From CAYRTD01 sp964426915 (lineage in GTDB: Bacteria; Bacteroidota; Bacteroidia; Bacteroidales; GCA-2748055), in the NCBI GenBank assembly GCA_964426915.1, contig CAYRTD010000029.1, positions 1-30,484 on the forward strand: DNA of 30,484 nt, given 5' to 3'. Shown here piece by piece: positions 1 through 7,770 of the stretch. Numbering within the stretch: the stretch's first letter is position 1; each line of letters opens with the position of its first letter. The notes below the pieces were generated by a model. That model was given only the letters and a program-made list of their open reading frames with translations. It did no database searches and was not told the origin of the DNA. Made by a program: the position numbers and the translations under genes.

Positions 1-370
1 CCATAAACGATTCAACGATTAAACCTATAAACTTTTCGGTGATCGGTGATCGGTGTGTTGATAAACGTCAACAAACCCCGATAGGCATACGCGTCAACTT
101 AAGGATATAATATTTGGTTGTTGTAAGAAAGTCAGTCGTTTATTTTATCTTAGGTGCAGTATCTGGCTAATTGCTTTTTTGTACTGATTAGATTTTGAGT
201 GTTATTGATGCGATGTTTCGGATAGGCATTTTCGGACTTGAATGAGAGAGAGGTTTCCCCGAGCACAGAGTGAGAGTGAGTGTGAGAGCGAGGGGTGGGC
301 TATCTCTCCTTCCAATCAAAACAGATGAAGGGTCTTAAGTTGACGCGCATGCCCGACACCGCGTGCCGCA

Positions 371-444
371 GAAGCTTTCCGCGAGCGCTGAAGCTACTCT
401 GCGCTGTGCCTTCAGGCAAGCTTTCGGCGGCCGAAGGGAGGCGC
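371..444 (+). repeat. Solo copy of the repeat-family tail block
   Basis: This 74-base GC-rich block matches 1634-1707 with one difference seen by eye (GCGAGC against GGGAGC). It contains the self-complementary stretch CTTTCGGCGGCCGAAGG. It lies here without the leader and hairpin core that precede it at 1346-1579, so it is a detached module of the same mosaic family. Confidence 0.75.
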
Positions 445-596
445 AGGGGTTGAACTGGAATTGCCATGGGTGATACGTGTCCGCCTCTGGAGGAACCCGT
501 GGAATCATTGTGGCGTTCCCCATAAACGATTCAACCTTGTCTGAACCATGATTTACATGATTTTTTAGGGATTAGGGATTGGGGAAAAGGGATAAA

Positions 597-708
597 CCCA
601 TCAACCCATCAACCCATAAACCCATCAACCCATAAACCCATAAACCCATAAACCCATAAACCCATAAACCTATCAACCCATAAACCCATAAACCTATAAA
701 CCCATAAA
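597..708. repeat. Tandem array of 14 octanucleotides (CCCATAAA)
   Basis: Fourteen consecutive 8-bp units, mostly CCCATAAA, with CCCATCAA, CCTATCAA and CCTATAAA variants, end about 60 bp before the start of the thioredoxin-fold gene. The unit is not a multiple of three, and no gene crosses it. Length variation by slippage is expected of such arrays; any effect on the downstream gene is speculative. Confidence 0.9.
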
Positions 709-769
709 CCTTCTTATTAAACTTTTACCCAAGTATAGTGTTAGTTTAAAAATACAAAAACAAAGTATT

Positions 770-1348
770 ATGGCATTTACATTACAATTAGGAGAAAAAG
801 CACCGGCCTTTGAGTTACCGGCAACTGATGGAAATACATACAAACTTGAAGATTTTAAAGAAAGATATTTAGTTATCTTTTTTACCTGTAATCATTGTCC
901 CTATGTGATTGGTTCGGATGAGGTTACCCGGAAAACAGCAGAAAAATACGCCGGCAAGGGGGTCAGATTCGTTGCCATTAATTCCAACTCCAAACATACT
1001 TACCCGGAGGATGACTTTGACCATATGGTGGAGAGAATGAGAGTACATAAGTTCCCCTGGAAATATCTTTACGATGAATCACAGGAAATCGCCAAGGCAT
1101 ACGGAGCCCTGCGAACACCTCATTTTTTTGTCTTCAACGAAGATCGTGCACTGGTTTACACAGGGCGCGGAGTGGATAATCCGAAAGATGAGTCGAGAAT
1201 ACAGGTAAACGATCTGGACAGAACACTGGAAGAACTGACTTCTGGGAAGGAAATATCCGTTAATGTTACCAATCCTATTGGATGTAACGTGAAATGGGAG
1301 GGCAAGGATAAGCATTGGATGCCAGAAGATGCCTGTGACCTTATTTAG
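770..1348 (+). CDS. Thioredoxin-fold peroxiredoxin-like protein (AhpC/TSA/redoxin type)
   Basis: This 192-residue protein starts MAFTLQLGEKAPAFELPATDG, the usual N-terminus of the redoxin/AhpC-TSA branch. A CxxC pair (Cys40-Asn-His-Cys43-Pro) follows the strand LVIFFT, and the cis-Pro element appears as RTPHFFVF near residue 117. There is no signal peptide or membrane segment, so it is probably cytoplasmic and acts as a thiol-disulfide oxidoreductase or peroxide reductase; its partner is unknown. It stands alone between repeat regions. Its TAG stop codon is also the first three bases of the repeat leader TAGTGTCTGTCC, so the native C-terminus may have been altered by repeat insertion. Family assignment is firm; the exact activity is not. 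Confidence 0.9.
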   Translation: MAFTLQLGEKAPAFELPATDGNTYKLEDFKERYLVIFFTCNHCPYVIGSDEVTRKTAEKYAGKGVRFVAINSNSKHTYPEDDFDHMVERMRVHKFPWKYLYDESQEIAKAYGALRTPHFFVFNEDRALVYTGRGVDNPKDESRIQVNDLDRTLEELTSGKEISVNVTNPIGCNVKWEGKDKHWMPEDACDLI

Positions 1349-1800
1349 TGTCTGTCCATAATGTCAGTGAGACTATGATTTTGATTTTCAAAATCATTTA
1401 GTCGAACTGATCCCGAGCAATAGCGAGGGATCTCATAAATTTATACGGTACGGAGGGTGTCTAAAAAAGTAATAATCTTTTTAAACACCCTCAAGCTCAT
1501 TATCACTCAGTGAGACTATGATTTTGGTTTTCAAAATCATTTAGTCGAACTGATCCCGAGCTAAGCCGAGGGATCTCATATATTTAAGCGGTATTTCCCG
1601 GAGTACCGTGGACAGGCGTGACCGCGTTCGCATGAAGCTTTCCGGGAGCGCTGAAGCTACTCTGCGCTGTGCCTTCAGGCAAGCTTTCGGCGGCCGAAGG
1701 GAGGCGCTAGGCGCCAACGCTAAAGCTTCAGCGACAGCGTGCGGAGGCGCAAAATTTTAAATCCTCGAATACATTAGTATACTGCGGTTTAAAATTTTTT
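1346..1800 (+). repeat. Mosaic hairpin repeat, copy 1 (double core)
   Basis: A leader (1346-1365, TAGTGTCTGTCCATAATGTC) runs directly into hairpin core 1a (1365-1436), and a second core 1b lies at 1508-1579. Each core contains TGATTTTG/CAAAATCA arms flanked by GACTA/TAGTC, then GATCCC/GGGATC. Between the cores an imperfect palindrome, GAGGGTGT...ACACCCTC, spans about 1456-1495. A GC-rich tail (1580-1750) and an AT-rich inverted repeat (AAAATTTTAAA 1751-1761, TTTAAAATTTT 1788-1798) end the unit 11 bases before the stop of the minus-strand DUF434 gene. No gene lies in this gap. Confidence 0.85.
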
Positions 1801-1810
1801 TAACAAAATA

Positions 1811-2485
1811 TCAGTATTCAATTATATTCCGGAGGTCAGGAATGTCGGGGTTGAAATTCTTCTTGATAAGAAAAAGGGAAAGGTCAAAGACAGAACAGGG
1901 AACTTTTTCGATAATTACGGAATCGCTACTGCATACCCTGTCATTTTCCTGCGCGTATTTTACAATCCGGTAATCCGGAGAATTGCAGGTTTCCGCTTTC
2001 CCGTTTAGATTGTTCTGTGCAAAAAATGTATTAATCTTTCCGGCAAGTTCACCGCTGTTGGAAACCGGCTGGTCTAAAAAAAGAATGTATCTATTTCTGC
2101 AATTATGAATGAAAAAATCGAACAATATATTAACTATTTGTTCAAGTAGTTTTTTCCTGTTAAAACGTCCACGCAACTCCCCGGCATCACGCAAAAATCC
2201 ATCATCGGAAATAAAAACAGGCCGGCCGTTCAGGTAATTACCAATAGTGAACAACACATTATGGCAGTCTATGTAAACACGGTTATTAGCGGGCAGAGGA
2301 GCCTTTTTAAGACTTCTTATGCTGGCGGAGCGCTCATCGGAAACACCCCGATACAGGATACTTCTTGATTCCCTGCTTAACATATACCTGTCGCCAACGA
2401 GCTTGATACTGGCTTTTTGTGAATAGTTCCTGTTAAGCAGGTAACGGTAATCCCTGATGGCTTTTCCCAGAACTTCTTCAGGCAT
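1811..2485 (-). CDS. DUF434/DUF5616 domain protein
   Basis: This 224-residue protein has two parts. Residues about 1-60 (AIRDYRYLLNRNYSQKASIKLVGDRYMLSRESRSILYRG) match the DUF434 pattern of a helical, Arg-rich domain ending in LxRGV. Residues about 68-200 begin VYIDCHNVLFTIGNYL and continue with SDDGFLRDAGELRGRF, as in DUF5616, where conserved Asp residues at strand ends suggest a PIN/NYN-like nucleotide-processing fold. The family is uncharacterised, and no function should be transferred. It follows the dihydroorotate-dehydrogenase-like gene on the same strand after 48 bases, so the two may be cotranscribed. It ends against repeat copy 1. Confidence 0.8.
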   Translation of the reverse strand: MPEEVLGKAIRDYRYLLNRNYSQKASIKLVGDRYMLSRESRSILYRGVSDERSASIRSLKKAPLPANNRVYIDCHNVLFTIGNYLNGRPVFISDDGFLRDAGELRGRFNRKKLLEQIVNILFDFFIHNCRNRYILFLDQPVSNSGELAGKINTFFAQNNLNGKAETCNSPDYRIVKYAQENDRVCSSDSVIIEKVPCSVFDLSLFLIKKNFNPDIPDLRNIIEY

Positions 2486-2533
2486 ATAAGAGAGGTTTTA
2501 TGCAGGAGAAAAAATGTTGAACATGCGAAAAAA

Positions 2534-3532
2534 TCAGCTTTTGTGGCCTCTGAAATACTTCATGAACTGCACACGCTGGAATGCGGCAGGGTTATCTGTT
2601 TCATGCTGACTCATCCTGGCTTTAAAATCTTCAATAGAATGAAAGTCCTTCTCATCCATCCATTTTTCAAGTTCCTGCAACATATCACGGGCGTAATCTA
2701 TGCCATTACGGTAAAACGCACTCGCCACCTGCACAGCACTTGCGCCGGCAAGTATCATTTTTGCAATGTCTCTCCCTGTTTGTATCCCTGTGGAAGCAGC
2801 GATGTCACAGGAAACATATTTCTGCATGATGGCAGTCCACCGTAAGGGAGTTGAAATTTCAGCAGGGCTACTCAGGACACTTGCTGATGTAATTTCCATT
2901 GTGTCGGTATCAATATCCGGACTGTAAAAGCGGTTGAAAAGTACCAGACCTTTAATTTTGGTTTCGGAAAGCTTTTTTATCATTATGGCGAGATCGGAAA
3001 AATAAAAACTTATTTTTAGAGAAACAGGAATCTTTACCTGACTGGTCACCTCTTCAATAATATCAAAATACAACTTTTCATTTTCTGCTTTTGAACGCTT
3101 CAGGTCCGATGGCATAATAAATATATTCAACTCGAGAGCATCTGCTCCTGCATTTTCCAGTTCTTTTGGAAAATATGTCCACTGGTCGGCTGTAACACAA
3201 TTTATACTGGGAATTACAGGGATATCCAGCTTTGTCTTCGCATTGCGGACCATCTCAAGATATTTATGTGTACTTTCATGGTCAGCATCATCGTGATAAT
3301 CATAAAACTCAACCGTTTCCGGATAAATAAAACTTGAAGAACTCATCTTTGCAAGCTTCGCCTGTTTTTCTAAAATAATCTCTTCTTCAAAAAGAGATTT
3401 TAAAACAACAGCACCTGCTCCGAACTCCTGAAATTTTTCAAGATTGGGAATATTATCCGTTAAGCCGGAGGAAGCAGCAATAAGAGGAGTCTTCAATTTT
3501 AATCCCATGTAAGTGGTAGATAGGTCGGCCAT
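2534..3532 (-). CDS. Dihydroorotate dehydrogenase-like FMN barrel protein
   Basis: This 332-residue protein reads as an FMN-binding TIM barrel of the dihydroorotate dehydrogenase family. It starts MADLSTTYMGLKLKTPLIAASSGLTD, has VPVSLK-like phosphate/FMN strands (IPVSLKISFYF) and a late GASAVQVASAFYRNG element. In true PyrD the barrel segment ELNxSCPN carries the catalytic Cys or Ser; here it reads ELNIFIMPSD, so that residue is absent. It belongs to the group usually called dihydroorotate dehydrogenase-like, and its substrate is unknown. The chosen ATG at 3532 is the in-frame one; two upstream ATGs are out of frame. A -7-like box lies 23-30 bases upstream. Confidence 0.85.
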   Translation of the reverse strand: MADLSTTYMGLKLKTPLIAASSGLTDNIPNLEKFQEFGAGAVVLKSLFEEEIILEKQAKLAKMSSSSFIYPETVEFYDYHDDADHESTHKYLEMVRNAKTKLDIPVIPSINCVTADQWTYFPKELENAGADALELNIFIMPSDLKRSKAENEKLYFDIIEEVTSQVKIPVSLKISFYFSDLAIMIKKLSETKIKGLVLFNRFYSPDIDTDTMEITSASVLSSPAEISTPLRWTAIMQKYVSCDIAASTGIQTGRDIAKMILAGASAVQVASAFYRNGIDYARDMLQELEKWMDEKDFHSIEDFKARMSQHETDNPAAFQRVQFMKYFRGHKS

Positions 3533-3554
3533 AGCATCATTTTTTTTAGTTGAA

Positions 3555-3562
3555 CAAAGTTA
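3555..3562 (-). promoter_or_regulatory. Candidate -7 box before the DHOD-like gene
   Basis: On the minus strand the sequence reads TAACTTTG, which fits the Bacteroidota -7 consensus TAnnTTTG. It would place the transcription start about 17 bases before the ATG. I see no good TTTG at the -33 position, so this is a moderate candidate. Confidence 0.4.
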
Positions 3563-3706
3563 AAGCAAAATAGACAGATATTCAGAATGAAAAGATGATT
3601 TATCAGATTCTTTAAAACATACCTTGTAATTTATTTAGAAAGTTTAATATAATTCCCGTGAATAGTTATTGTCATAGATTCAAAGGCAACGAAGTCAATA
3701 AAATCC

Positions 3707-3996
3707 ATGAGATCTCTCGACTATCTCCCGAAAGCTTTCGGGACGGGATCAGTTCGACTAAATGATTTTGAAAACCAAAATCATAGTCTCACTGATTTAA
3801 CACTGAATGAGTAAAGAGAGTATCTAAAATGTATTTAACTTTTAAAAAGAACTAAAAACCTGAAAGCATTCCTCCTTCTTGCCCCACCCAAACCCTCCCC
3901 CAGGTGGGAGGTTTGAGTGGGGCAAACGGAGGGATGCTTTCAATTTGTAAGTAACCCAAAACTAATAAACATTTATCGGACATTATGGACAGACAC
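3707..3996 (-). repeat. Mosaic hairpin repeat, copy 2, interrupted by a foldback
   Basis: This copy is inverted relative to copies 1, 3, 4 and 5. The leader lies at 3978-3996 (reading GTGTCTGTCCATAATGTCC on the minus strand) and the hairpin core at 3707-3794. The core has the long form with the perfect palindrome CCCGAAAGCTTTCGGG. In copies 3 and 5 the leader and core are separated by about 25 bases; here about 160 extra bases (3814-3973) break the spacer between GATA and TACTCATTCA. The gap 3533-4083 contains no gene. Confidence 0.85.
3861..3942. repeat. Long imperfect foldback nested in repeat copy 2
   Basis: Arms beginning TGAAAGCATTCCTCC and ending GGGATGCTTTCA pair over roughly 35 bases with a few mismatches, around a CCAGGT-containing loop. 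A related right arm occurs at about 6165-6205. It would form a very stable hairpin in DNA or RNA and looks like a non-autonomous insertion. Confidence 0.8.
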
Positions 3997-4083
3997 GAAA
4001 TAATTCTTTATAACTTTATTATGAAGCTATAGAATCATTTATTTCAATTTCTTACCTTTACATTGATAATCATAAAACTACAC

Positions 4084-4572
4084 ATGATGAAAAGAACATT
4101 AATAATTTCCGGATTGGCACTCTTAATGGTTTTAAGTTCCTGTAAGGACGGAACCGGAATTTTTAACCGCTCCGGGGAAAAAGCAAAAACCATTGAAAGA
4201 CTTGAAAAAGAAAACCAGGCCCTCAGAAGGGAACTTGAACAAATAGACGAGACACACGAGGAGGATATTACCAATATAAGAAGTGATTATGAGCAAAAGC
4301 TGGCTGAACTCCAGAAAAAGATCGAAGCCGGAACCATAGCGGAATACGATGCTTATTATGTGATAGTCGGAAGTTTTAAGAATATGAAATATGCAGAAGA
4401 TTACGCAAAAAAAATACGGGAAATGGGTTATGAAGGAAAAATCATTCCGGGCCCGTATAATTTTAATCTTGTAACTTCAGGAACATACCAAAAATTAAAC
4501 ACTTCCGTAATGAATATGAAAGAGGCCAGAGAAAAAATTGCCTCTGAGGCCTGGGTATATTACAGGGAGTAA
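4084..4572 (+). CDS. SPOR-domain lipoprotein
   Basis: From the ATG at 4084 (MMKRTLIISGLALLMVLSSCKDG) the protein has a short signal with lipobox LSSC, so it is probably a lipoprotein. A frame extension to a TTG at 4063 would only add residues before the signal and is disfavoured. Residues about 30-90 form a charged coiled coil (IERLEKENQALRRELEQI...). The C-terminal part (YYVIVGSFKNMKYAEDYAKKIREMGYEGKII) is a SPOR repeat, a fold that binds denuded septal peptidoglycan. The likely role is envelope or cell-division associated. It converges with the phosphofructokinase gene at 4630. Confidence 0.85.
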   Translation: MMKRTLIISGLALLMVLSSCKDGTGIFNRSGEKAKTIERLEKENQALRRELEQIDETHEEDITNIRSDYEQKLAELQKKIEAGTIAEYDAYYVIVGSFKNMKYAEDYAKKIREMGYEGKIIPGPYNFNLVTSGTYQKLNTSVMNMKEAREKIASEAWVYYRE

Positions 4573-4629
4573 GGGATTATCAACCTCTTTACCATAGGCT
4601 TGCCGCCTTGTTTTGTAGCTTTGTACTTT

Positions 4630-5838
4630 TTAGGACCCGCCTGTCATAATAAACAGTGGCTGAAATTCAAAGCTCTTATAGTGAGGCCGGTAACGATCAA
4701 CGTTATAGTGTTTTTTCACCTCCACAAGCTTTTTATTAGAGGTTACTACATCCAGCGGTGCATTATCATAGCGACCGTTCCTCAATACAATAAGTCGCCC
4801 GTGAATGCCCTTTAAAACCAGATCAAGCGCAAGGTTACCATAGGCCATAGGCACAATGGAATCGATCGCGTCAGGATCTCCTCCTCTCACAAGGTAACCC
4901 AGTTGCTGATTAATAACATTGATGGCTTTGGATTTATTATATTCGGGAGAGATCTCCTTGATCTTTTTTGAAACAAGATCTCCGATTCCACCAAGTTTCG
5001 CATGTCCAAACATATCTCTTTCTTCCGATCTGTAAACCATAACATCCATATCTTCAAATCTGGCACCCTCTGATACAAGAACAACAGAATACTTACTGGG
5101 ATTTCTTTCCCTGTCCTGAACAAGGAGCTTGGTAAGTTTATGGATATTAAAATCGTGTTCGGGGATAACACATCGGTTTGCTGCTCCGGCCATCGTAGGA
5201 AGCATGGCTGTAAACCCAGCATAACGACCAAACACCTCAAGTACAAGTATGCGTTCATGCGATCCCGCTGAAGTTCTGAGAGTGTTGGTCATATTGATTG
5301 TCCTGGTCACACAGGTACTGAATCCAATACAATAATCCGTTCCGGGAACATCGTTATCCATAGTTTTGGGAATGGCGATAACCTTGACCCCCTCCTGATA
5401 AAGTCTTACTGCATAGGATAGAGTATCATCTCCGCCTATAGGGATAAGATAATCTATCCCAAGAAAATCAAGGTTTTTCAATACCTCTTCTGTAAGGTCG
5501 TTGGTTTCTTTGTTATACTTATCCTGTATATGTTCCGGAACAAATTCTTTGGGCACATGACTCGGGCGTGTACGAGAGGTATGCAAAAAAGTTCCACCGG
5601 TTCTCCCGGCCTTATTTACGATCTCTTCTGTAAGAACTACAATGCGATCACTGTTATCGGCCTTCTTGTCTCTCTCAAGTTCCAAAATTCCCGCCCATCC
5701 TTTCCTTAAGCCAAGAACCTGATATCCCTCTCTCAGAGCGCGAATGGTAATTGCCCTTATTGCAGGATTCAAACCCGGAACATCACCGCCACCTGTTAGA
5801 ATCCCGATCGCACCTTTTTTTGCTTTTGCCATAGTCAT
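4630..5838 (-). CDS. Phosphofructokinase, pyrophosphate-dependent type (copy 1)
   Basis: This 402-residue protein has the PFK family layout: ILTGGGDVPGLN at the N-terminus, GGDDT at residues 135-139, IPKTMDND around 156-163, and FGRYAGF. The second Asp of GGDD (residue 138) and Lys158 of PKT are the residues that separate pyrophosphate-dependent enzymes from ATP-dependent ones, which carry GGDGS and PGT. It should interconvert fructose 6-phosphate and fructose 1,6-bisphosphate in the cytoplasm, reversibly, with PPi. The ATG at 5838 is used; an in-frame ATG two codons later is equally possible. A second, divergent PFK follows upstream at 6272-7531. Confidence 0.9.
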   Translation of the reverse strand: MTMAKAKKGAIGILTGGGDVPGLNPAIRAITIRALREGYQVLGLRKGWAGILELERDKKADNSDRIVVLTEEIVNKAGRTGGTFLHTSRTRPSHVPKEFVPEHIQDKYNKETNDLTEEVLKNLDFLGIDYLIPIGGDDTLSYAVRLYQEGVKVIAIPKTMDNDVPGTDYCIGFSTCVTRTINMTNTLRTSAGSHERILVLEVFGRYAGFTAMLPTMAGAANRCVIPEHDFNIHKLTKLLVQDRERNPSKYSVVLVSEGARFEDMDVMVYRSEERDMFGHAKLGGIGDLVSKKIKEISPEYNKSKAINVINQQLGYLVRGGDPDAIDSIVPMAYGNLALDLVLKGIHGRLIVLRNGRYDNAPLDVVTSNKKLVEVKKHYNVDRYRPHYKSFEFQPLFIMTGGS

Positions 5839-6271
5839 TTTTTTTAGTATTTATCCCACGAAAATAATTCGTATAAAAATAAAGGAAATACTTAAAAATC
5901 ACAACGGATTGTAAAATAAGCCAATATAATTTGTGAACACAAAAAATGCTGGAAAGAAAAAGAGTACAAGTTCGAAAATAAATAAACTTGTAGACTTTAG
6001 ATTAGCATTCAGAATTACGAGTGAATAGGAAGTCTCGAGAAAATTTTATTTAGATGGATGAATCAAAAGCCCTCCCACAAATATAGGGGACCCCGAATGG
6101 GGTCAAACTGGGATAGCCATGGGTGATAACCCATGGTAATCCAAAACCCATGGCACCTCCAAAACCGAAGGTTTGGGTGGGGCAGAAAAAAGGAATGCTT
6201 TCAAATTGTAAGTTCTTTTAAAAAGATTATTACATTTTCGATGCCCTCTTTTAATGGGTTGCAAAAATAAA
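5839..6271. other. Intergenic region between the two PFK genes
   Basis: There is no gene. The left half (5839-6060) should hold the promoter of PFK copy 1, but I find no clear TAnnTTTG box. The right half (about 6085-6250) is repeat debris: GGGGACCCC with its complement, the perfect 8-bp-arm inverted repeat CCATGGGTGATAACCCATGG (6117-6136), a stretch related to 453-475, and a degraded copy of the foldback arm (about 6165-6250). Confidence 0.75.
6117..6250. repeat. Inverted repeat and partial foldback-family copy
   Basis: Positions 6117-6136 are a perfect hairpin, CCATGGGT-GATA-ACCCATGG. From about 6165 to 6250 the sequence GGTTTGGGTGGGGCA...GGAATGCTTTCA...AAAAAGATTATTAC...GCCCTC parallels the foldback nested at 3814-3960 and the 40-bp palindrome at 1456-1495. 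This implies a shared mobile ancestor. Confidence 0.65.
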
Positions 6272-7531
6272 TTAATTTGTGGACAAACTATCACTCTCGT
6301 CCCATTCGAGGATTTTGAAAAAATCCAAATCCTCAGGGTTTTTCACATATTTCTTGGCACCCCTGTAATCGGCTTTGGTAACGAAATGCAAATTATTTCT
6401 GTAAATCAGTTGAACTTTCTCCGTATCGACATTTACGAGCCTGGGCCGAACCTTTCCATTCTCATCCTCAACATCCTTCAACATAAGTGGCGAAACTTCT
6501 CCTGTTCTGTCAACGGTAACCATACATCCGGTCAGTCCTGATTTAAATATCTTATAAACACCAAGGCCTAACCTCGTAGCATAATTCAGATCATAAGCAA
6601 TCGGACGGCAACATCTAAGTTCATATCCCATTTCATTGGGGCGACTCTTAACGATGATGCGGTGCTCTTTCAGCGCCTGCTGGGTAAGCATATTGAAAAT
6701 GTGTGATTTACTCACATTTCCCAGTTCAGGATGTCCATGATCGTCGTAGGTGAAATTGATTCCTGTGGCAATAATCTCTTCATCGTTCATAAAATGAAAT
6801 ACCCCTTCAGAAATGATTGCAACACCATAATCTATCCCCAATAATCTTCTTTTTACCATAGAAGAAATAACCAGACGCGTGATCTTATCAAAGGTTATTT
6901 TTGTCTTATTGAACATTTCCGGAATGATGATCATCGGATAATGACAGGCAGTCCCTATGCCAAAAGCCAGGTGACCGGCCTCACGACCCATTGCAGATAC
7001 CACAAACCAGTTTCCGCTGGTACGGGCATCTTCATATATAGTAGTGGCCAGCCTTACACCTTCTTCCTTTGCCGAATGATACCCGAAGGTGGGGGTTCCC
7101 TCAGGAAGAGGCAGATCATTATCAATAGTTTTTGGAACATGAATGCTCTTAACATCCATCTTCTGCTTCGATAAATATTTGGTCAGTCTGTTTGCGGTTG
7201 AAGCAGTATCATCTCCTCCAATGGTAACCAGAAGTTTAACATTGCTCTTTTTGAAAAAATCAACTTTAAACTCCTCATCTTTGGGCTTATATCGGCTCAT
7301 TTTCAGGGCAGAACCGCCACGGCTGTAAATCTGATCGGCAAATTCAAAATCCAGATAATCATAAGCAGGTTCATCCGCAAATAAGGATTTATAACCTCCG
7401 TTAATCCCCAGAACAGTATAACCATTCTGTAAAAATATCTTTGTTACTGCACTTATCACCGTATTAATCCCCGGTGCAGGTCCGCCAGCACATAATATTG
7501 CTACTGCATCTTTCATTTTAACTTTATCCAT
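6272..7531 (-). CDS. Phosphofructokinase, pyrophosphate-dependent type (copy 2)
   Basis: This 419-residue PFK-family protein is clearly different from copy 1. It starts MDKVKMKDAVAILCAGGPAPG, has GGDDT at 105-109, VPKTIDND at about 132-139 and MGREAGHLAFG. As in copy 1, Asp108 and Lys134 are the PPi-type residues. The C-terminal region (RPNEMGYELRCCRPIAYDL, then a final domain to 419) is longer than in small bacterial PFKs and fits the PFP-like branch. Having two paralogues suggests different regulation or substrates (for example sedoheptulose 7-phosphate), which is inference. Start alternatives are the ATG at 7531 or an in-frame ATG at 7516. Confidence 0.9.
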   Translation of the reverse strand: MDKVKMKDAVAILCAGGPAPGINTVISAVTKIFLQNGYTVLGINGGYKSLFADEPAYDYLDFEFADQIYSRGGSALKMSRYKPKDEEFKVDFFKKSNVKLLVTIGGDDTASTANRLTKYLSKQKMDVKSIHVPKTIDNDLPLPEGTPTFGYHSAKEEGVRLATTIYEDARTSGNWFVVSAMGREAGHLAFGIGTACHYPMIIIPEMFNKTKITFDKITRLVISSMVKRRLLGIDYGVAIISEGVFHFMNDEEIIATGINFTYDDHGHPELGNVSKSHIFNMLTQQALKEHRIIVKSRPNEMGYELRCCRPIAYDLNYATRLGLGVYKIFKSGLTGCMVTVDRTGEVSPLMLKDVEDENGKVRPRLVNVDTEKVQLIYRNNLHFVTKADYRGAKKYVKNPEDLDFFKILEWDESDSLSTN

Positions 7532-7591
7532 TTGTGGTTTGACAATAATTTTAATATTAGTATTGTTTCCTGTTGTATTCCGGAATTATTC

Positions 7592-7746
7592 ATATTTGAG
7601 GTCACTCCGAAAAAGTATTATCAACCCTAAATCCCCTAAATGGGACTTTGCTAAATCGCTTATTTTTAGCTACTCCCACTTTAGGGGGTTGGGGGGTTTT
7701 AGACGAGATTGTCATGTTATACACTTTTCGGAGTGGCCTCATATTT
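7592..7746. mobile_element. MITE with terminal inverted repeats and target duplication
   Basis: A 143-bp element (7598-7740) begins GAGGTCACTCCGAAAA and ends in the complement of GAGGCCACTCCGAAAA, with one mismatch in 16. It is flanked on both sides by ATATTT (7592-7597 and 7741-7746), a clean 6-bp target-site duplication. The interior carries the subterminal foldback CCCCTAAATGGGA/TCCCACTTTAGGGG. It has no coding capacity, so a transposase must act in trans. Confidence 0.8.
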
Positions 7747-7770
7747 ATATAATAAAGACATAAAATTAAA

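Larger units (their letters stand above)
1..769. other. Gene-free repeat-rich region
   Basis: I see no convincing gene here. The stretch holds a direct repeat of CCATAAACGATTCAAC (1-16 and 520-535), a GGTGATC tandem near 38-55, a GAGA-rich tract (241-295), a GC-rich block at 371-444 that is nearly identical to 1634-1707, a segment at 453-475 resembling 6105-6127, and the octanucleotide array at 597-708. A 62-codon minus-strand frame (335-523) runs through the repeat blocks and is not credible as a gene. Confidence 0.8.

Noticed and set aside
335..523. 62-codon minus-strand frame
   Set aside because: It is composed of repeat blocks shared with 1634-1707 and 6105-6131 and has no family features.
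597..708. CRISPR array
   Set aside because: The repeats are contiguous 8-bp units with no spacers, and no cas genes are present.
1346..1800. Rho-independent terminator or tRNA-like gene in the hairpin core
   Set aside because: The hairpins lack a following T-run, recur at gene starts as well as ends, and do not fold as a cloverleaf.
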